Part shown: piece by piece, positions 12,301-24,744 of the stretch
Layout of the letters: each line of letters opens with the position of its first letter
Position numbering within the stretch: the first letter of the stretch is position 1
NCBI GenBank assembly: GCA_039566865.1
Contig: CM076955.1
Coordinates: 21,373,501-21,437,500 of the forward strand
Direction of reading: 5' to 3'
Source of the DNA: Aurelia coerulea
Taxonomy: Eukaryota; Cnidaria; Scyphozoa; Semaeostomeae; Ulmaridae
DNA length: 64,000 nt
The notes under the pieces: model-generated
Databases searched by the model: none
What the model was told of the DNA's origin: nothing
What the model saw: the letters and a program-made list of their open reading frames with translations, nothing else
Position numbers and translations under genes: made by a program

Positions 12301-13790
12301 AGATTTATTCAACTAGCAGGAGTCAGATCAATATATCATAAATAGAAAAGGGATAGAAAAGCACGCTTTACTTTGAATAGAGCGGAATTTTGAGCACGAT
12401 TTGCACTGTACCGGTGTGCAACTTTGGATCTGTAAGAAAAGGGTAACGGATGAGCCTCACTTTTACATTGCTTCTGCAAATATTCAACAGTTCTGTTCTT
12501 CAGTCTGTACAATGATTTTTTCTGGGGGTACACCCAACAATATGGCAGCAAATTTCTGACAAGTAATTGGATTCTTTTTTGAATTTAACTTCGCACTTTG
12601 TTGAAAATACTTTTTCTTTCCTCATTCATTTAAAAAAACAACAATTTACAAAAACAACAACGCTAATTAACTACGTGCCATCCATAGTAGGAAAGGACTT
12701 ATAGTCAGCGAGTTCCCATTATGTATGGCACTTACAATTAAATTTAAATTGTTCCAAGAATAGTCGTAAGAGAGGAACAGCCCAAGAGCACACAATTCGC
12801 CATTGTGATTGAAAATACTCGCTACTTGCCCTCCATAACGCGGTCACAGATACTCTTTTAATAAATGTTACATTGCAGTTTGAATATGTCTCCTTAAAAA
12901 TGAAACAAAAATGAAACTAGAACAAGGGGCATAGAAAAAGAGATTTGACTTTCCCGTTCAAGCTTGCAGAATTTTCAAGTTTCATAAACACTTTCTCGTT
13001 CTACCACGACGAAATAAGTGAATCTATTTATCTTGGCTCTACAGTGTGGTCTCAAAGAGTCATTGTCACCCAGAGTCCTTTGCAGCCACGCTATCATCTC
13101 AGCAAAACATGTGGATCGGCACTGCAGTTGCTGAACTAATCGAAAAGTCAACTAAACTCGAACCTTTGTATCTGTGGATCCATATATCTTTAGGAGCCAA
13201 ATATGATTATCAGACAGTCATAAATAGATTGCAGTGTGCCCGCAAAGGACCATGGGTAACAATAGCTCTTTAAATTTAGGCATAAATCTCAGCCTTAAAA
13301 TCCAAAAATTAAAGTTCCAACAAGATAGTGTAACTCTTCAGGGCAAATCGAAATTATACGATGAAAGACGCATTGGGAATGAGGACAACCTAATCAATAT
13401 AACCATACCAATAATGAAGTAATGATAAGTCACTCATCAACAAACTTAAATTCACCAAACAACATTTCCTCTGACTCACGCAAAAAACAACAAACACTTG
13501 CCCTGACCATTCGCAACTCTGTCTAGCCAAGTAAACCGAGATCCTAAGACCTCCAAAGATCACCACGGGGTAGGCGCAAATATCCAGGTCACATCTACGC
13601 TGCTTTTATCGATTCCGCACCAGGAGAAAAATGGTAATGTCTCCTATCCTGGCGAGCCGTATTTTCATGGCTTAGTAATATCCTTCACCTGCTAAGTTAG
13701 AACATGATAGAACAAACTTACTTAGTATAACGGTGAATGAAGAAGAGGATTGGCCACACAGCTGAAAGGAAATTGTAAGCAGGGCTGGCT
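9310..13790. other. gene-poor region
   Basis: No exon with good borders was found. A plus ORF at 11625-11855 (76 codons) has a basic, Lys/Arg/Glu-rich C-terminus. Just upstream, a different frame (ATG at about 11534) begins with a hydrophobic MFMLFCSLFWYF stretch like a signal peptide, but it stops at about 11620. The minus strand at 11742-12104 is open for 120 codons over the same DNA. None is supported by homology I can recognise. G-runs at 10048 and 11077 are the only notable low-complexity tracts. Confidence 0.4.
12675..12731. repeat. 57-bp hairpin with conserved GGAAAGGAC/TAGTCAGCGAGTTC core
   Basis: Ends GTGCCATCCATA and TATGTATGGCAC pair as an imperfect inverted repeat. The internal GTAGGAAAGGACTTATAGTC and AGCGAGTTC segment is nearly identical to the core of a second hairpin at 54855-54913. 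Function unknown. Confidence 0.5.
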
Positions 13791-13804
13791 TCTCTAATTG
13801 ACAA

Positions 13805-14753
13805 ATGAAAGTCCTTCTAAGGGTTGACCAAAAAAAAGTGAAACTTTTTGAGCATCCACCAAAAGCTAATTATAAAGCCAATATCAGCATATACAATGCC
13901 TTCATATGTCCACATATCAACTATGGAATCATTAACTGGGGGGGGGGGGGGAGCCTACTCAAACTTGTTAGAACCTTTAAGCAAAAATATAAAGAAAGCA
14001 ATAAGAATAATGTCCTTCAAACCCCGAAATGAACCAAGTAAACCCCTTTTCAAACGTCTAAACTCTTTGAACCTAAATGACACATACACTCTAGAATGCG
14101 CAAAGTTTATGTATGATATTTCAAATAAAAACAGTACTGACTCTTTCAGCCATTTGTTCCAATTAACTAGTGAAAAACACCACATCCAAACTCGACAAGC
14201 CACCTCTAAAAAGTTCTATGTCCCAAAAGCTAGAACGAACTATAAACGAAACTTTATTTCAAATGTTGGCGTAAAAATCTGGAATAATTTACCCCAGAAC
14301 TTTAGAAATTTACCCACAAAGAAAATTTTCGGAAAGCATTATAAAAATTTTTTGCTACAATCTTATTGATTACAGACTATTTAACAATCTATTGAACCCC
14401 AACCCTCTTTCTTGGACTTTCTTTTTTATTTCCTTTTCCTCTGTTTTCCCAACTGGCCTTTCTAATTAGTTATTAGCAATTATAACTAATGAATAAAATG
14501 TTCGTGTAGTTAGTATTACAGCGTTTATATGTTCTTATTTCAGTAACCATGTCGTTGAGGGCAAATGGCTCGAAAGCTCATTATGAGTTATTTTCATTTG
14601 TCCTTTTCAGCACTTTTAGTAAGATAGATGTTTTTCATGTGCTGATACTTGTAAGCGTTCTTTCGTAGATATTATATCATCTTTTTATATTAGACTATCA
14701 TGTAAGTTTAGCTGAGAATATTCATCAAATCAGAATCAAATCAAAATCAATCA
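13805..14753 (+). mobile_element. non-LTR (LINE) retrotransposon 3' fragment
   Basis: The 3' part of a reverse-transcriptase ORF. A frame containing ICPHINYGIINW runs into a 14-G tract (13938-13951) and resumes one frame over as AYSNLLEPLSKNIKKAIRI, then KPLFKRLNSLNLNDTYTLEC, WNNLPQNFR and a stop at 14369. This NYGxxxWG / LQ-repeat / KLWNxLP arrangement is the usual C-terminal end of animal LINE RTs. The element is 5'-truncated, with only the RT C-terminus left. It ends near 14723-14753 in an AAATCA-type repeated tail. The frameshift at the G-run makes it inactive as read. Confidence 0.85.
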
Positions 14754-14759
14754 AGCCAA

Positions 14760-17680
14760 TCTTGAGAATGTCTTTTTGTAGATTTGTATCAAGCAAGCAC
14801 CAAATTGATGTAATAGATTGTCCGTCACTATTTCATTCTTTTGGGAGAAAGGCATCGAGAAAACGATAAAAAAACTATATTTTCAGCTATATTATTTTTC
14901 AGCGAAAAAGGTATATCTTGCGACTTCATATGAAGGTTCGATTTTTGTTAATATAATAAAAATTTTAACGATTTTTCAAAAAAGATTGGATAACCTAGTA
15001 TACAATGAGGATTGGTTGGAAGAAACTTTGAGTATTGGTTGGAAGGAACTTTGACTATTGGTTGGACGGAACTTTGAGTATTTTACTTTGATCCTACCGT
15101 CGGCATTTTTGATACCTTGATTATATTCAAAATTACAGTATTTCAGGCGATTTCAGATTGTTTCGAGTTTGAATGGAAAACCAGAAAAGCAACAGACTTC
15201 TATTTACCCCTGTTTCTATTCACATTTCTGCTCTTTAGGTTCTCATGTGACGATTTACTGTGATCAGCGTCAGATGATGAAACTATTGAACAAATTTTTC
15301 ATCTTCTCAAACTGAGTTTTCAACAGTCCTTTTCTGGCTTACACATAAATCATATATCTATTTTTAGTTTCCCGGGTCCAAAAATTGATTAAAAATCACA
15401 TTCCTGTAAAACCGTTAATACATATCGTATTTATGAACAGATGTTGGATGTTCGTATCACAAAAAAGATTAAAATCAGGCTAAAAAAAGAGAAAATCGGA
15501 TATTACAAAATTTCAAGGTTTTAATAAGAAAACGATCCGTTATGGACTCTATGATTTGCATGGTGACGAAAAAGGCCACAAGCACGTGATATATATGGTT
15601 ATCAGTTGGAAATATGCGAATAACTGTTCAAAATAACTCCAAACGAAACAATCCATTTGTGTGCAACGGTATTTACAGAGTCCAGAAAAAGCTCTAACAT
15701 TCCTCTGCATGACAAAGTTCGCCAATGCCAAAGGATGTCCAAAAATCAAAATCAAAAAATTTTCGAACTCTTCGTGCTGCTGCTGCCAAAATAACACACA
15801 ATTTTCCAAAATTTCTTTCATAACCTTCCTCTGGCTCACGGTTGTTAGCTACTTTTTCTCAACTCTGGGTATTTAGGGATAAATCAGTGCACTTTCGTGT
15901 GGGGAGGGGCAATAAAGGGAAATAGAGACATGGCAGATGGCTTTACGTCTTGAACAGAAGGACACATGGGAAAATCAATGGAAAATAAGGGAAATTTGAC
16001 TCTCCACCGATGTGAGCTGGCAGAGGGCAAATAGCGAAGGTGAATTTTGTAAAGACAAAGGGACATAGCGATTGGACAGCCTCAAGAATAGATTCCATAC
16101 TTTCAACGGAGCCAACCATAATGTTTTGCTTTCTCTGTTTATTTTGATTTGATTGAGTGCAATGCACTCAGAGGTGGGAAACCTATTCTCGGAAAAGCAA
16201 ATCGCGTTGACTTTTCGGACACCTGAATTTTTTGCTTCACGCAACAAGATCTTTAACTTCCAGACGTGAACAGAGTAACTGTTAAAAACGACACAGGAGA
16301 AAGGAAGTGTGGCCATTTCTCCTACGAAGACCCAAAAAGAAGGGAGACAGAAGTAGGAATTCACATGATATTGAGCTCAATTCTTGGTTCACACAACAAT
16401 CATAATTAATTATTTACAGATGCGTTCTCACAAATAAATAAATAAATCCAAAATATTCAATTGACGGTATGTTTGGGATATCTCAAATAGGATCGCGAAA
16501 AAGTGTCCTCTAGTCTGCAATAAACCAATAGTTTTGGCTTGAAATCACAAGAAAATGTTTGAAAGATTTAGGATAAACTCAGGAGAATTGAGAACAATAT
16601 GATCCTGTTACCCTGAAATATCCCTCGCACACCATTTCTGATAAAACAGCTCAATTGCACAGTGTATGATGGTATTCTCATCAAATTCTGTTATAGAGTG
16701 CACCCGCTCCTCCTGCGAGTAAAATCTAATCAAAAGCTGTATCAAAATGGTTCATACTCATAATATCGCCAACATTTGCAAGGGGCAGGGGGCCGAAAGA
16801 AAAACTTGTCCCATTATCAAACAAATACGTCAAATTCAGCACAAAATACACATATATGAAAACAGTTTTTTTTGCTCCACAGCTTCCTCCAGCAGCCAGG
16901 AACCGCGGCTTCTACAGCTCCCCCACGATTTCTACAGCCCCCTTATTCACGTTAACTAATTACTTACAGAAGCCCTCTCGGCTCCTAAGCTGAAGGGCCT
17001 TGGAATGCAGGAGACTGCAAGAAAATGCAGACATAAATGCAATCTTGTCCTAGTTTGTAACTGGTAATAGACAGCGAACAATTATGACCTAGTAACTTAG
17101 CAAGACCTTTTGGTTCATGACTATTCTTCTTATAATTTCATTTGCAATTTGAATCATGTGAAAAGGGACTGATGAAATTTTGATGCAAAGATCGTATTTA
17201 GATCAAGATTAATTTCACTGCCGTTTAAAAATGAGACTAATGTATTTAGCGTACTTTAGAAAAGTCGTGCGAAAATTCGCGGAGGTTTAGGGCGCAAGAG
17301 AAGATCAAATTTGCAAAACTCACTACTCTGACGTTCACAGTCAGACATCTATTTGAGGGCACTGACTAGAAGCGTCAGAGGGGTCGTAGCCTTCTCATGG
17401 CTTCAAATGAACGTAAACGAATTTGGAAAAATTCACAAAAATGAAATTGGGTACGTATTACTCCATTTGCCATAGGATAATACATTGACCAGAGGGTCAG
17501 GACGGTAAGTAACCTTCACAAACACATTTTGAAATACTCGAAAACTTCAAGTTTTCACATCTAGTTTCCATTAACTCTTGTTTAAAATGAGTAGATCGAC
17601 TACGGTAGAGGATGTAGAGAGTCGGAGGGGTCACCATCTTCTAATTCAACATAAACAAATCTATAAAAAAGCAATTGCTG
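14760..17680. other. intergenic, FoxB downstream flank
   Basis: No gene recognised. Short antisense ORFs (15549-15839, 15975-16364) lack splice borders and known motifs. A small direct repeat GTATTGGTTGGAAGGAACTTTGA occurs at about 15008-15080. 17200-17680 is unique-looking AT-rich DNA that may include the FoxB 3' UTR. Confidence 0.4.
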
Positions 17681-17684
17681 TCAA

Positions 17685-18476
17685 TTAATGCTGGCAGCAA
17701 CAGCGCACTGGCCTAAAAGCAGTTCTTGAGCAGTTGGAGCAATGACAATGGTTTAAATGTCTGGGTCTCTGAGGCGTTGATGGCGTAAAGTACCGTTGAT
17801 AAGGATGAACAGCATAATACAGTGGCAAAGGATGGGTCGGCAATGGATTTTCAATTCGACATTTGCCTTTGTCTGTGTCTACGGACATTCTTTTATCCTC
17901 TTTCGAGTCATCCCTTTTCAAAATGTTTTCAATTGTAAAGCTTTTGCTTCTGTTGTCATTCGATATCGTTTTGAGTGCTGGCGGCTCGGGCAGTTCATAT
18001 GACTTATTCCCTCCATTTTGTAAGTTCTTTCCGATCAATTCAAATTGCTTGATTTTGGAATCTTTCGTCATTAAATGTTCTTTAGTGAAATCCGATAGTT
18101 TCTCGTGTTCCATATCTTCATCAAGAGAACCTGCGCCCTTTTTCGCGAGGAATCTTCGTTTTCGTCTGAGAAAGCTTCCATCTTGGAACATCTCTGCACA
18201 ATCGGGGTGCAACGTCCAATAACTACCCTTTCCTCCATGTTCAGTTCCTCGAAGCACTTTGATAAAGCAGTCGTTGAAGGAGAGATTGTGTCGCAAAGAG
18301 TTCTGCCATTTCGTCGAGTTCTTCTGATAAAACGGAAAATTATCGGTGATAAATTTGTAAATCTGACTCAAGGTCATCATTTTATTTGGCGAGCTATGGA
18401 TTGCCATTGCACATAAAGCCACATAGGAATATGGAGGCTTCTCATCTCCATACGTACTTTTTCTTGGTCTCGGCAT
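17685..18476 (-). CDS. FoxB: forkhead transcription factor FoxB
   Basis: An uninterrupted 263-aa ORF starting at the ATG at 18476, giving [10 protein letters not shown]; the frame stays open two codons further upstream (TTG AAG), but the MPRP start matches FoxB proteins. The forkhead DNA-binding domain spans about residues 13-108: [14 protein letters not shown], then recognition helix [18 protein letters not shown] and wing [10 protein letters not shown], ending SFLRRKRRF. FoxB proteins are nuclear sequence-specific regulators of embryonic patterning and neural development, and their genes are typically intronless, as here. Residues 180-186 (FTIENIL) match an engrailed-homology-1 Groucho-binding motif, implying repressor activity. 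The tail is unusual: His/Cys-rich from about 243 (HCHCSNC) and ending RCCCQH. Neighbours are non-coding; no operon-like link. Confidence 0.92.
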   Translation of the reverse strand: MPRPRKSTYGDEKPPYSYVALCAMAIHSSPNKMMTLSQIYKFITDNFPFYQKNSTKWQNSLRHNLSFNDCFIKVLRGTEHGGKGSYWTLHPDCAEMFQDGSFLRRKRRFLAKKGAGSLDEDMEHEKLSDFTKEHLMTKDSKIKQFELIGKNLQNGGNKSYELPEPPALKTISNDNRSKSFTIENILKRDDSKEDKRMSVDTDKGKCRIENPLPTHPLPLYYAVHPYQRYFTPSTPQRPRHLNHCHCSNCSRTAFRPVRCCCQH

Positions 18477-19050
18477 CTTCAAAATAACACGTTAGCAAAA
18501 TGAGTAATTTCCGTTGCTTCAACACCAGAAATGTATCACCAATTTTTGTGCTTCTTGTTTACAAGGTCAGCTATGAGAAATCCTGTCTTCTCTTTGAAGT
18601 TCCCTTCGCTAAAATGTCAGATCTCTCTTCGCAGTTGGGTGCAAATGATGCCTGCAGTTCTCTTCTAATAGCTTGTGAAAATGTTTGTTTTAAGCCTCTT
18701 TATGATCAAAACCTGAGCAGGCACGGCTCTACGCTAACACCAGTCACGCGTGTGCTAAGCCCGACGCATCCACACTTTTCTTATAGAGAAATCTCGCCTC
18801 GTATTCATGAATAATAGCCTGCACTACGTCACGTCAGCAGAGATTTTCAGGGGGTATTGGATTACAAATCTAGAGTCAACCGGGACACCGGGACTCTCGT
18901 CCTTTCGAGAACTCCGTATGCGTTAAATTTAGACTGTAATTCGTTTGTGTGACTATAGAAGTAAAAGCAAAATGGAGGTCCTGCCATTCAGGTTTCTGAG
19001 GAAAGGGCTATGCTCAATCTAAAGGGCAGAAGAAGCAACTAAAGAAATAC
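18477..19050. other. FoxB upstream region
   Basis: Contains the presumptive promoter and 5' UTR of FoxB (reading leftwards). A 104-codon plus-strand ORF (18500-18814) is open here but has no recognisable domain and is probably chance. No TATA element could be placed with confidence. Confidence 0.35.
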
Positions 19051-19059
19051 AAACATAGC

Positions 19060-19782
19060 TGCAAGCTCGACAACAGACAGGAAAGGTGGAAATCTTTCTT
19101 ACCAATGGAAACTTTGAAAACTATGTACACAGGTATTGTGGAGCCCTACTTTCGATATTGCTGCTCTGTTTGGGGGCTGCGCCGGTTCAACTGAAATTAA
19201 CCAGTTGCAAAAACTCCAGAACCGTGCTGCTAGAATTGTAACAAACAGCAGTTTTGATGCCCCAAGCAATCCAATTATCGAGAGTCTGGGTTGGAAGACC
19301 ATCCAGGAACTCATTCAAAATGAGTCTCAAACGATGGTCTTCAAATCCCTACACGGATTGGCTCCGCAATCCTTGTGTAACCTTTTCACAAAAAGCTCAC
19401 AGTGCTCCTCTTACAGTCTCCGGAATACTGGGACAGATCTAAGGCTACCTCTTAAGAAGACCTCAAATGGTCAAAAAGCCTTTTCTTATAGGGGAGCAAA
19501 GCTGTGGAATAGCCTCTCTGCTGAGTCTAAGCAGGCATCCTCTCTAAGTTGTATTAAACAAACAATTTAGGTTATTTTTTTCCTTTTGTAAATATTAGAA
19601 CATATTGTAAATAGCATTTAAGGTAGTAAATAGGTTTTGGTATTTATAATAGTTTTAAATTTTAATCTTTATTTTTGTAACTAAATTTTAATTTTATGGG
19701 AGGGCCCCTTGAAAATCGGCACCTGTGCCAAAGGGCTACCCTCCCCGTAGTTAAATATATGAAATGAAATGAAATGAAATGC
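19060..19782 (+). mobile_element. second LINE reverse-transcriptase 3' fragment
   Basis: The frame YTGIVEPYFRYCCSVWG (from about 19122) shifts by one base at the G-run near 19167-19173. It then continues as CAGSTEINQLQKLQNRAARI, SNPIIESLGWKTIQEL, AFSYRGAKLWNSL and a stop at 19568. These are conserved C-terminal motifs of coral/anemone-type LINE RTs. A 3' UTR follows, and the copy ends in a (GAAAT)n tail at 19761-19781. It is 5'-truncated and non-functional. It is a different family from the copy at 13.8 kb, judging by sequence and tail. Confidence 0.88.
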
Positions 19783-19789
19783 AATAGGA

Positions 19790-22370
19790 AATAAATTCAA
19801 CAGTTTATGTAGTTTCTTGAAACAAATTTGAAAGTAGGAATGAATAGCAATTGACTGGTAGGGGTTGTCGTCACAGTAGTTATATCATATTAACTTACAA
19901 AAATGAATTGGGAATAAAAAAATACAACAGGAACAGTAGCTAGATCATATTTCGTATTCAGTTCTGTACCAATGTAGAGGAGGCCACTGTCAAAGCGTTT
20001 ATCTTTTTACCTCAGTTTTACCTCAATTTCCATATAGCATTTAAAGAGTAGAATTGGAAAAAATAGATTCCTTGTCATGCCTTATTTTCTCGTCTGTTGC
20101 ATCGTAAATGTTTATTTAGCCTACCAACCAACCGAACGGGGACATGAGGGGGGGGGGGGGTAAATTATGGCGATTAGATTAATGAAACAAGGAATTAGAA
20201 ACAAACTAATTAACTATATAGGCATCCATATTTGATGAAGAACAAATTACTATTAGGTATATAGCGAAGAATTTTAATAAGATAAAACAATTAACGTGTT
20301 CATGGAATGTATAACCTGTCACACCAAAGAACCAACAACCTGCTGAGGGACAAATCAATAGAAGTTTTTTAATTGATTCCAAAACACCTGGAGTCGTTGC
20401 ATCGAAAAGAATTGCTCGTCGTTTATTATGATTATGTTTGTTCATGCAACCAAAAATTCGACAGGGAACCAAGGTGGTTAACTACCTAGCCAAAGCTAAG
20501 CACACACAGCGTGGGAACTCCTGATTGAAGGAAACTCAAGACCTAGCTATAAGTCTATTAGGAAAAATCATTCGACTTGCTCCAGGTTTCAGTTCCAATC
20601 AGAGAGTGCAAGTGAGGCAAAATATCTTATTGGATTGATCGAGGCACTGATTTTTTTGTACACCTTCCTTAAAATCACAAAAAAATCACATACAAAAATC
20701 ACAAAAATCACAAAATCACCATACAAAAATCACAAAAATCACAAAATCATAGAAAAATCACAAGAAAAAATCACAAAAAAATCACTAAAATCACAAAAAA
20801 ATCACTAAAATCACAGAAAAAAATCGTGTGATTTTAAAATCACAAAAATCACGTACGCTATTTTGAGAAGTGATTTGCCCCTCGGAATTGATTACATACA
20901 CGCATCTCATTTTTCTGCAATGAATTGAATGATGGCTGTGGATGAGTAAAAACAAAAAATCTAAGTTGAAAACATTGAACAAACACAAGGAATCATGTCG
21001 TCAGTCTAACACCTTACAACGATCTCCTACTACGTCAAGAACATTTTAGCCAGGCCATTAAGAAAGACACTTTTCTTACACAAGAGTAAATATTTAAGCA
21101 ATCAAGATTTCGTCCTTTAGAATACGTAAAGGTGAACCTTTAGGTGACTCACGAGCCTCAATGCAAAACATATGTTGAAATACCTTTGCAGAATCTCAAA
21201 CGAAATGAACTGTTTATCTATAACGTGTTCACGTCGTCGGAAACATTTGACTTTATGATATAACATACAAACATGTAACTGCTATACAATGATTAGGACA
21301 TGAGATCATATTCTCCAAAATCACGTTCTCTGAAACAGTCGTTCAAAGAATGGTGGGGTTCTAGATCATGGGCAACGCTAGCCTGATAACCAGACCGCTA
21401 AGGAAAAGTTGGGTCTGGTTAACAGGCTATAGGGTAAGATGAAGACTGGTGTGTTTAAAAGTACGATTTTACTTATCCAAAGTAGTGTGTACCAAGCCCA
21501 GATATGTCATATGTGTGTGAATTAGAGACTTTAAACTTTGGTGAAAAGTCACAATTGATACAACCATGGTCTTATAGTCATGTAAATATGAAAACTTTCG
21601 AGAATAAAATCCAGTATTAAAACAAAAATGACTCAACATCCATCGATCCATCATAGCACATTGAAAACCGTTGTCAGAATCGCTTAGGATGGAAATTAAT
21701 TGCGGGGGGATGGGCAGCCTCTATCTAGGGTATATGTAACGAGATGCACCGATTTTAATCGAATCACATTGGAACTTAACTTCTGAACATTCATCATTTT
21801 AATTATATTTTGATGTGCATAAAATTTCAAGGATTTCAGAATACTGAGGCAACAAATAACAGCTGGAAAGAATGACAAGCGGCATCCCTTTGCAATGGGG
21901 AACGCGTCTCGTCGGGGGGAAATCAGGCGTCAGTTTGAGGCTCTCCATAAACCCCCAATCAATTACTTTGGTATATAAACCCCATAATCATAACTATCCT
22001 TTCTTAATTAATTAACTTTCTCTTTGATCAACAGTCGGTATAACTTTAAAGAAGGTCACTGCGTTATATTTCGTGAGTGCTTCCATAACTGTAATTCATA
22101 AAATCCTTCAGTCGGCTTAGAAGCATTTCCTTGTGATTATTCCATGATCCTACTGCTGTTCTTGCGAGCTAAGGGCCTTTAAAAGCTCCTCTCAGCTTAC
22201 ATTAGCTTACTAAAAGTCAGATTATAGAGCACTACACTTCAGCAATGCATCATTGAAGCTTTCGGTTCTATACTTAGCCTTTTACAAGTTCAAGGAGACT
22301 AAAATTGAACGAGAATTCGCGTTATAAGGGTATTAAAATCTGATATAAATCCAATGCAATTGTCTGCTTC
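19790..22370. other. intergenic
   Basis: No gene recognised. It includes a poly-G tract at 20150 and an (ATCACAAAAA)-type repeat (listed separately). At 22374-22376 an ATG in AAAATG context is followed at once by a consensus donor GTAAGT; see the candidate exon at 24043. Confidence 0.35.
20650..20860. repeat. low-complexity AAATCACAAAA repeat
   Basis: About 20 imperfect copies of ATCACAAAA/ATCACATACAAAA in direct repetition. Simple-sequence expansion with no coding meaning. Confidence 0.9.
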
Positions 22371-22579
22371 AAAATGGTAAGTAAATTAAGGACCAGAATG
22401 GAACGTGGAATATTCATTCCCTTAGAATCCCCAAACCAGCTTTTTCCCAATTTCAGGGTCTAAAAGATGAGTCCTTTTGCCAAACAAAATGTTCACAACT
22501 TAGTTAGCCTTTGACGGGCAGATAAACATTTAGTTTTGAAAATCGGCCCGAAACTTTTACTCCACAGCCCACCAAACGT

Positions 22580-23850
22580 GTCTTTTGACTCGTCTGGTAT
22601 AGTTCTGTGAACGTACGATTTAGATAGACTTATAACCTGGAGTCCCTTGTTTCCTTGTGGTCTAGGGACCCATCGTAGTCAGTCTACGATTTAGACCTAC
22701 ATAGAAGCCTTCTTCATCAAAACTATGCAGAGCGGAGGAAGCCAATAAAATCACAGCACACCATCGTAACGTCAGGGACTTCCTGTCTTCAAATCAAACG
22801 ATCATACGAACCCTTGTTAAGAGGTTGTTACCCACAGCCAACTATAGTCCTCTGAACGAACGATTCAAGGATGCAAGTCTGAAAAGAAGCTTTCCATATT
22901 AAAACCTTGCAACGCAGAGGGGATGCAGAGAGGTAGACAAAAAAAATCACAGTACACCATCGTAACGTCAGGGACTTTCTATCTTCAAATCAAACAATCA
23001 TGCGAACCCTTGTTAAGAGGTTGTTACCCACAGCCAACTATAGTCCTCTGAACGAACGATTCAAGGATGCAAGTCTGAAAAGAAGCTTTCCATATTAAAA
23101 CCTTGCAACGCAGAGGGGATGCAGAGAGGTAGACAAAAAAAATCACAGTACACCATCGTAACGTCAGGGACTTTCTATCTTCAAATCAAACGATCATACG
23201 AACCCTTGTTAAGAGGTTGTTACCCACAGCCAACTATAGTCCTCTGAACGTACGATTCAAGGATGCAAGTCTGAAAAAAAGCTTTCCACGTTAGCTAAAG
23301 CTTTGCAACGCAGAGGGGATGCAGAGGTAGACAAAAAATCACAGTACACCATCGTAACGTCAGGGACTTTCTATCTTCAAATCAAACGATCATACGAACC
23401 CTTGTTAAGAGGTTGTTACCCACAGCCAACTATAGTCCTCTGAACGAACGATTCAAGGATGCAAGTCTAAAAAGAAGCTTTCCATATTAAAGCCTTGCAA
23501 CGCAGAGGGGATGCAGAGGTAGACAAAAAAATCATATTGCGCCACCATAACGCCAGGGACCCTCTTCCATCAATCAAACGATCAAGCGAACCCTTGTTCA
23601 GAGCTTTTGACCCACAGCCAATTATAGTCCTCTCAACGTACAATTCAGGTCTACAGAGAAGCCTTTCATATCAAAACCATGCCAAGCAGAAGTAGCCAAT
23701 AAAATCACAGTCCACTGACATAACGTCAGGGAATTTTTCCCTTTAACCATCAAGCGAACCCTCGTTAAAAGGTTGTGACCCACAGTCATCTGAACGTACG
23801 ATTCAAGTCTATGCGCAAGCCTTCCGTATCAAACAGGATTCGATTCTTAG
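22580..23850. repeat. 196-bp tandem repeat, about 5-6 copies
   Basis: CCATCGTAACGTCAGGGACT starts at 22761, 22957, 23153 and 23349 (spacing exactly 196). Diverged copies follow near 23543 and 23712, and a partial leading copy lies near 22599. Central copies are nearly identical; edge copies are degenerate and shorter, as expected for an array homogenised from the centre. Confidence 0.93.
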
Positions 23851-24042
23851 ACTATAGGTGTTAGTCATTCGAGCTTTCCCTGCGAGACATACGGAAGGTT
23901 CGGAGTCGAATATCTGCGAGGGAATTTATGAGAAAGCTGTTCCAAGGCGACTTAATAACAATTTAGAAAGTGATTATTTTCAGCGAAGAATAATCAACTC
24001 CAATGTGTAAAAATAAATCACAAAAGGTTTTCGATTTTGCAG

Positions 24043-24373
24043 AGACAGACAGAAGTTTCACTAAATGCCCTTAGAGGTTGGAGAATAGCTACGGGTGAAG
24101 ATTTTCTTGATGTTCATGCGCAGACTGGCACCTCTAAAACCTCCAAACGGGGGGCAATTTCACCCTTCAAAAGTCTATGAAATTATTCAGAAGATACGCG
24201 AAGAACTTCCTTACGCAAATCGTCCGAATACCAAGCACGCATCTCATGTGCATGATAGCACAGGAGAACTACATAAGTATTTTCCAGGCTTAGACTTTCT
24301 CCATGAAACAAGATCTGAAAATCGCTACAGACCATCTCACATTTATCCTAAATACAACCATTTCATTTCATAA
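24043..24373 (+). pseudogene. candidate terminal exon with one frameshift
   Basis: The acceptor TCGATTTTGCAG precedes an open frame starting RQTEVSLNALRGWRIATGED and running to about SKRG at the six-G tract 24149-24154. The downstream frame, shifted one base, continues GQFHPSKVYEIIQKIREELP and ends YPKYNHFIS before a TAA at 24371. Together they would give about 110 codons. A possible first exon is only the ATG at 22374-22376, directly followed by GTAAGT, which would place the 196-bp array in the intron. Family unknown. The break may be a pseudogene lesion or a one-base error in a G-run. The case rests on splice-site shape and composition only. Confidence 0.3.
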
Positions 24374-24572
24374 GACTGGGAAAGATGTTTCAACTTAGAA
24401 TACCCCTAACTCAACTCCCTAGCAGGAAAATGGCGTTCCAAAATTAGTATGTACTGTATTTCATTATACATTAATATTACACTTACAGCTCGAATTACAA
24501 ATCAAAAATTACTAAACACACATCTATCAATTAAGGTCAAGAAGAATAGCGCCAAAGTAAGATTCACAAAGC

Positions 24573-24614
24573 CCAAATAAGGCCCACGCGTCATAAAGCG
24601 CGTGCCTTATTTGG
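24573..24614. repeat. 42-bp palindrome CCAAATAAGGC...GCCTTATTTGG
   Basis: CCAAATAAGGCCCACGCG is mirrored by CGCGTGCCTTATTTGG around a TCATAAAG loop, an almost perfect hairpin. A (CAGA)n run lies just downstream at 24723-24744. Role unknown. Confidence 0.6.
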
Positions 24615-24744
24615 ACTGCGCCAAGAAAGACGCTTCAACTTTAAATTCAGTTTTACTTGGGCAGACGCAATTTTTATTGGGGCCGCGATCATAAAGCTGC
24701 TTTGAGTGTGAATTTAACTTTGCAGACAGACAGACAGACAGACA

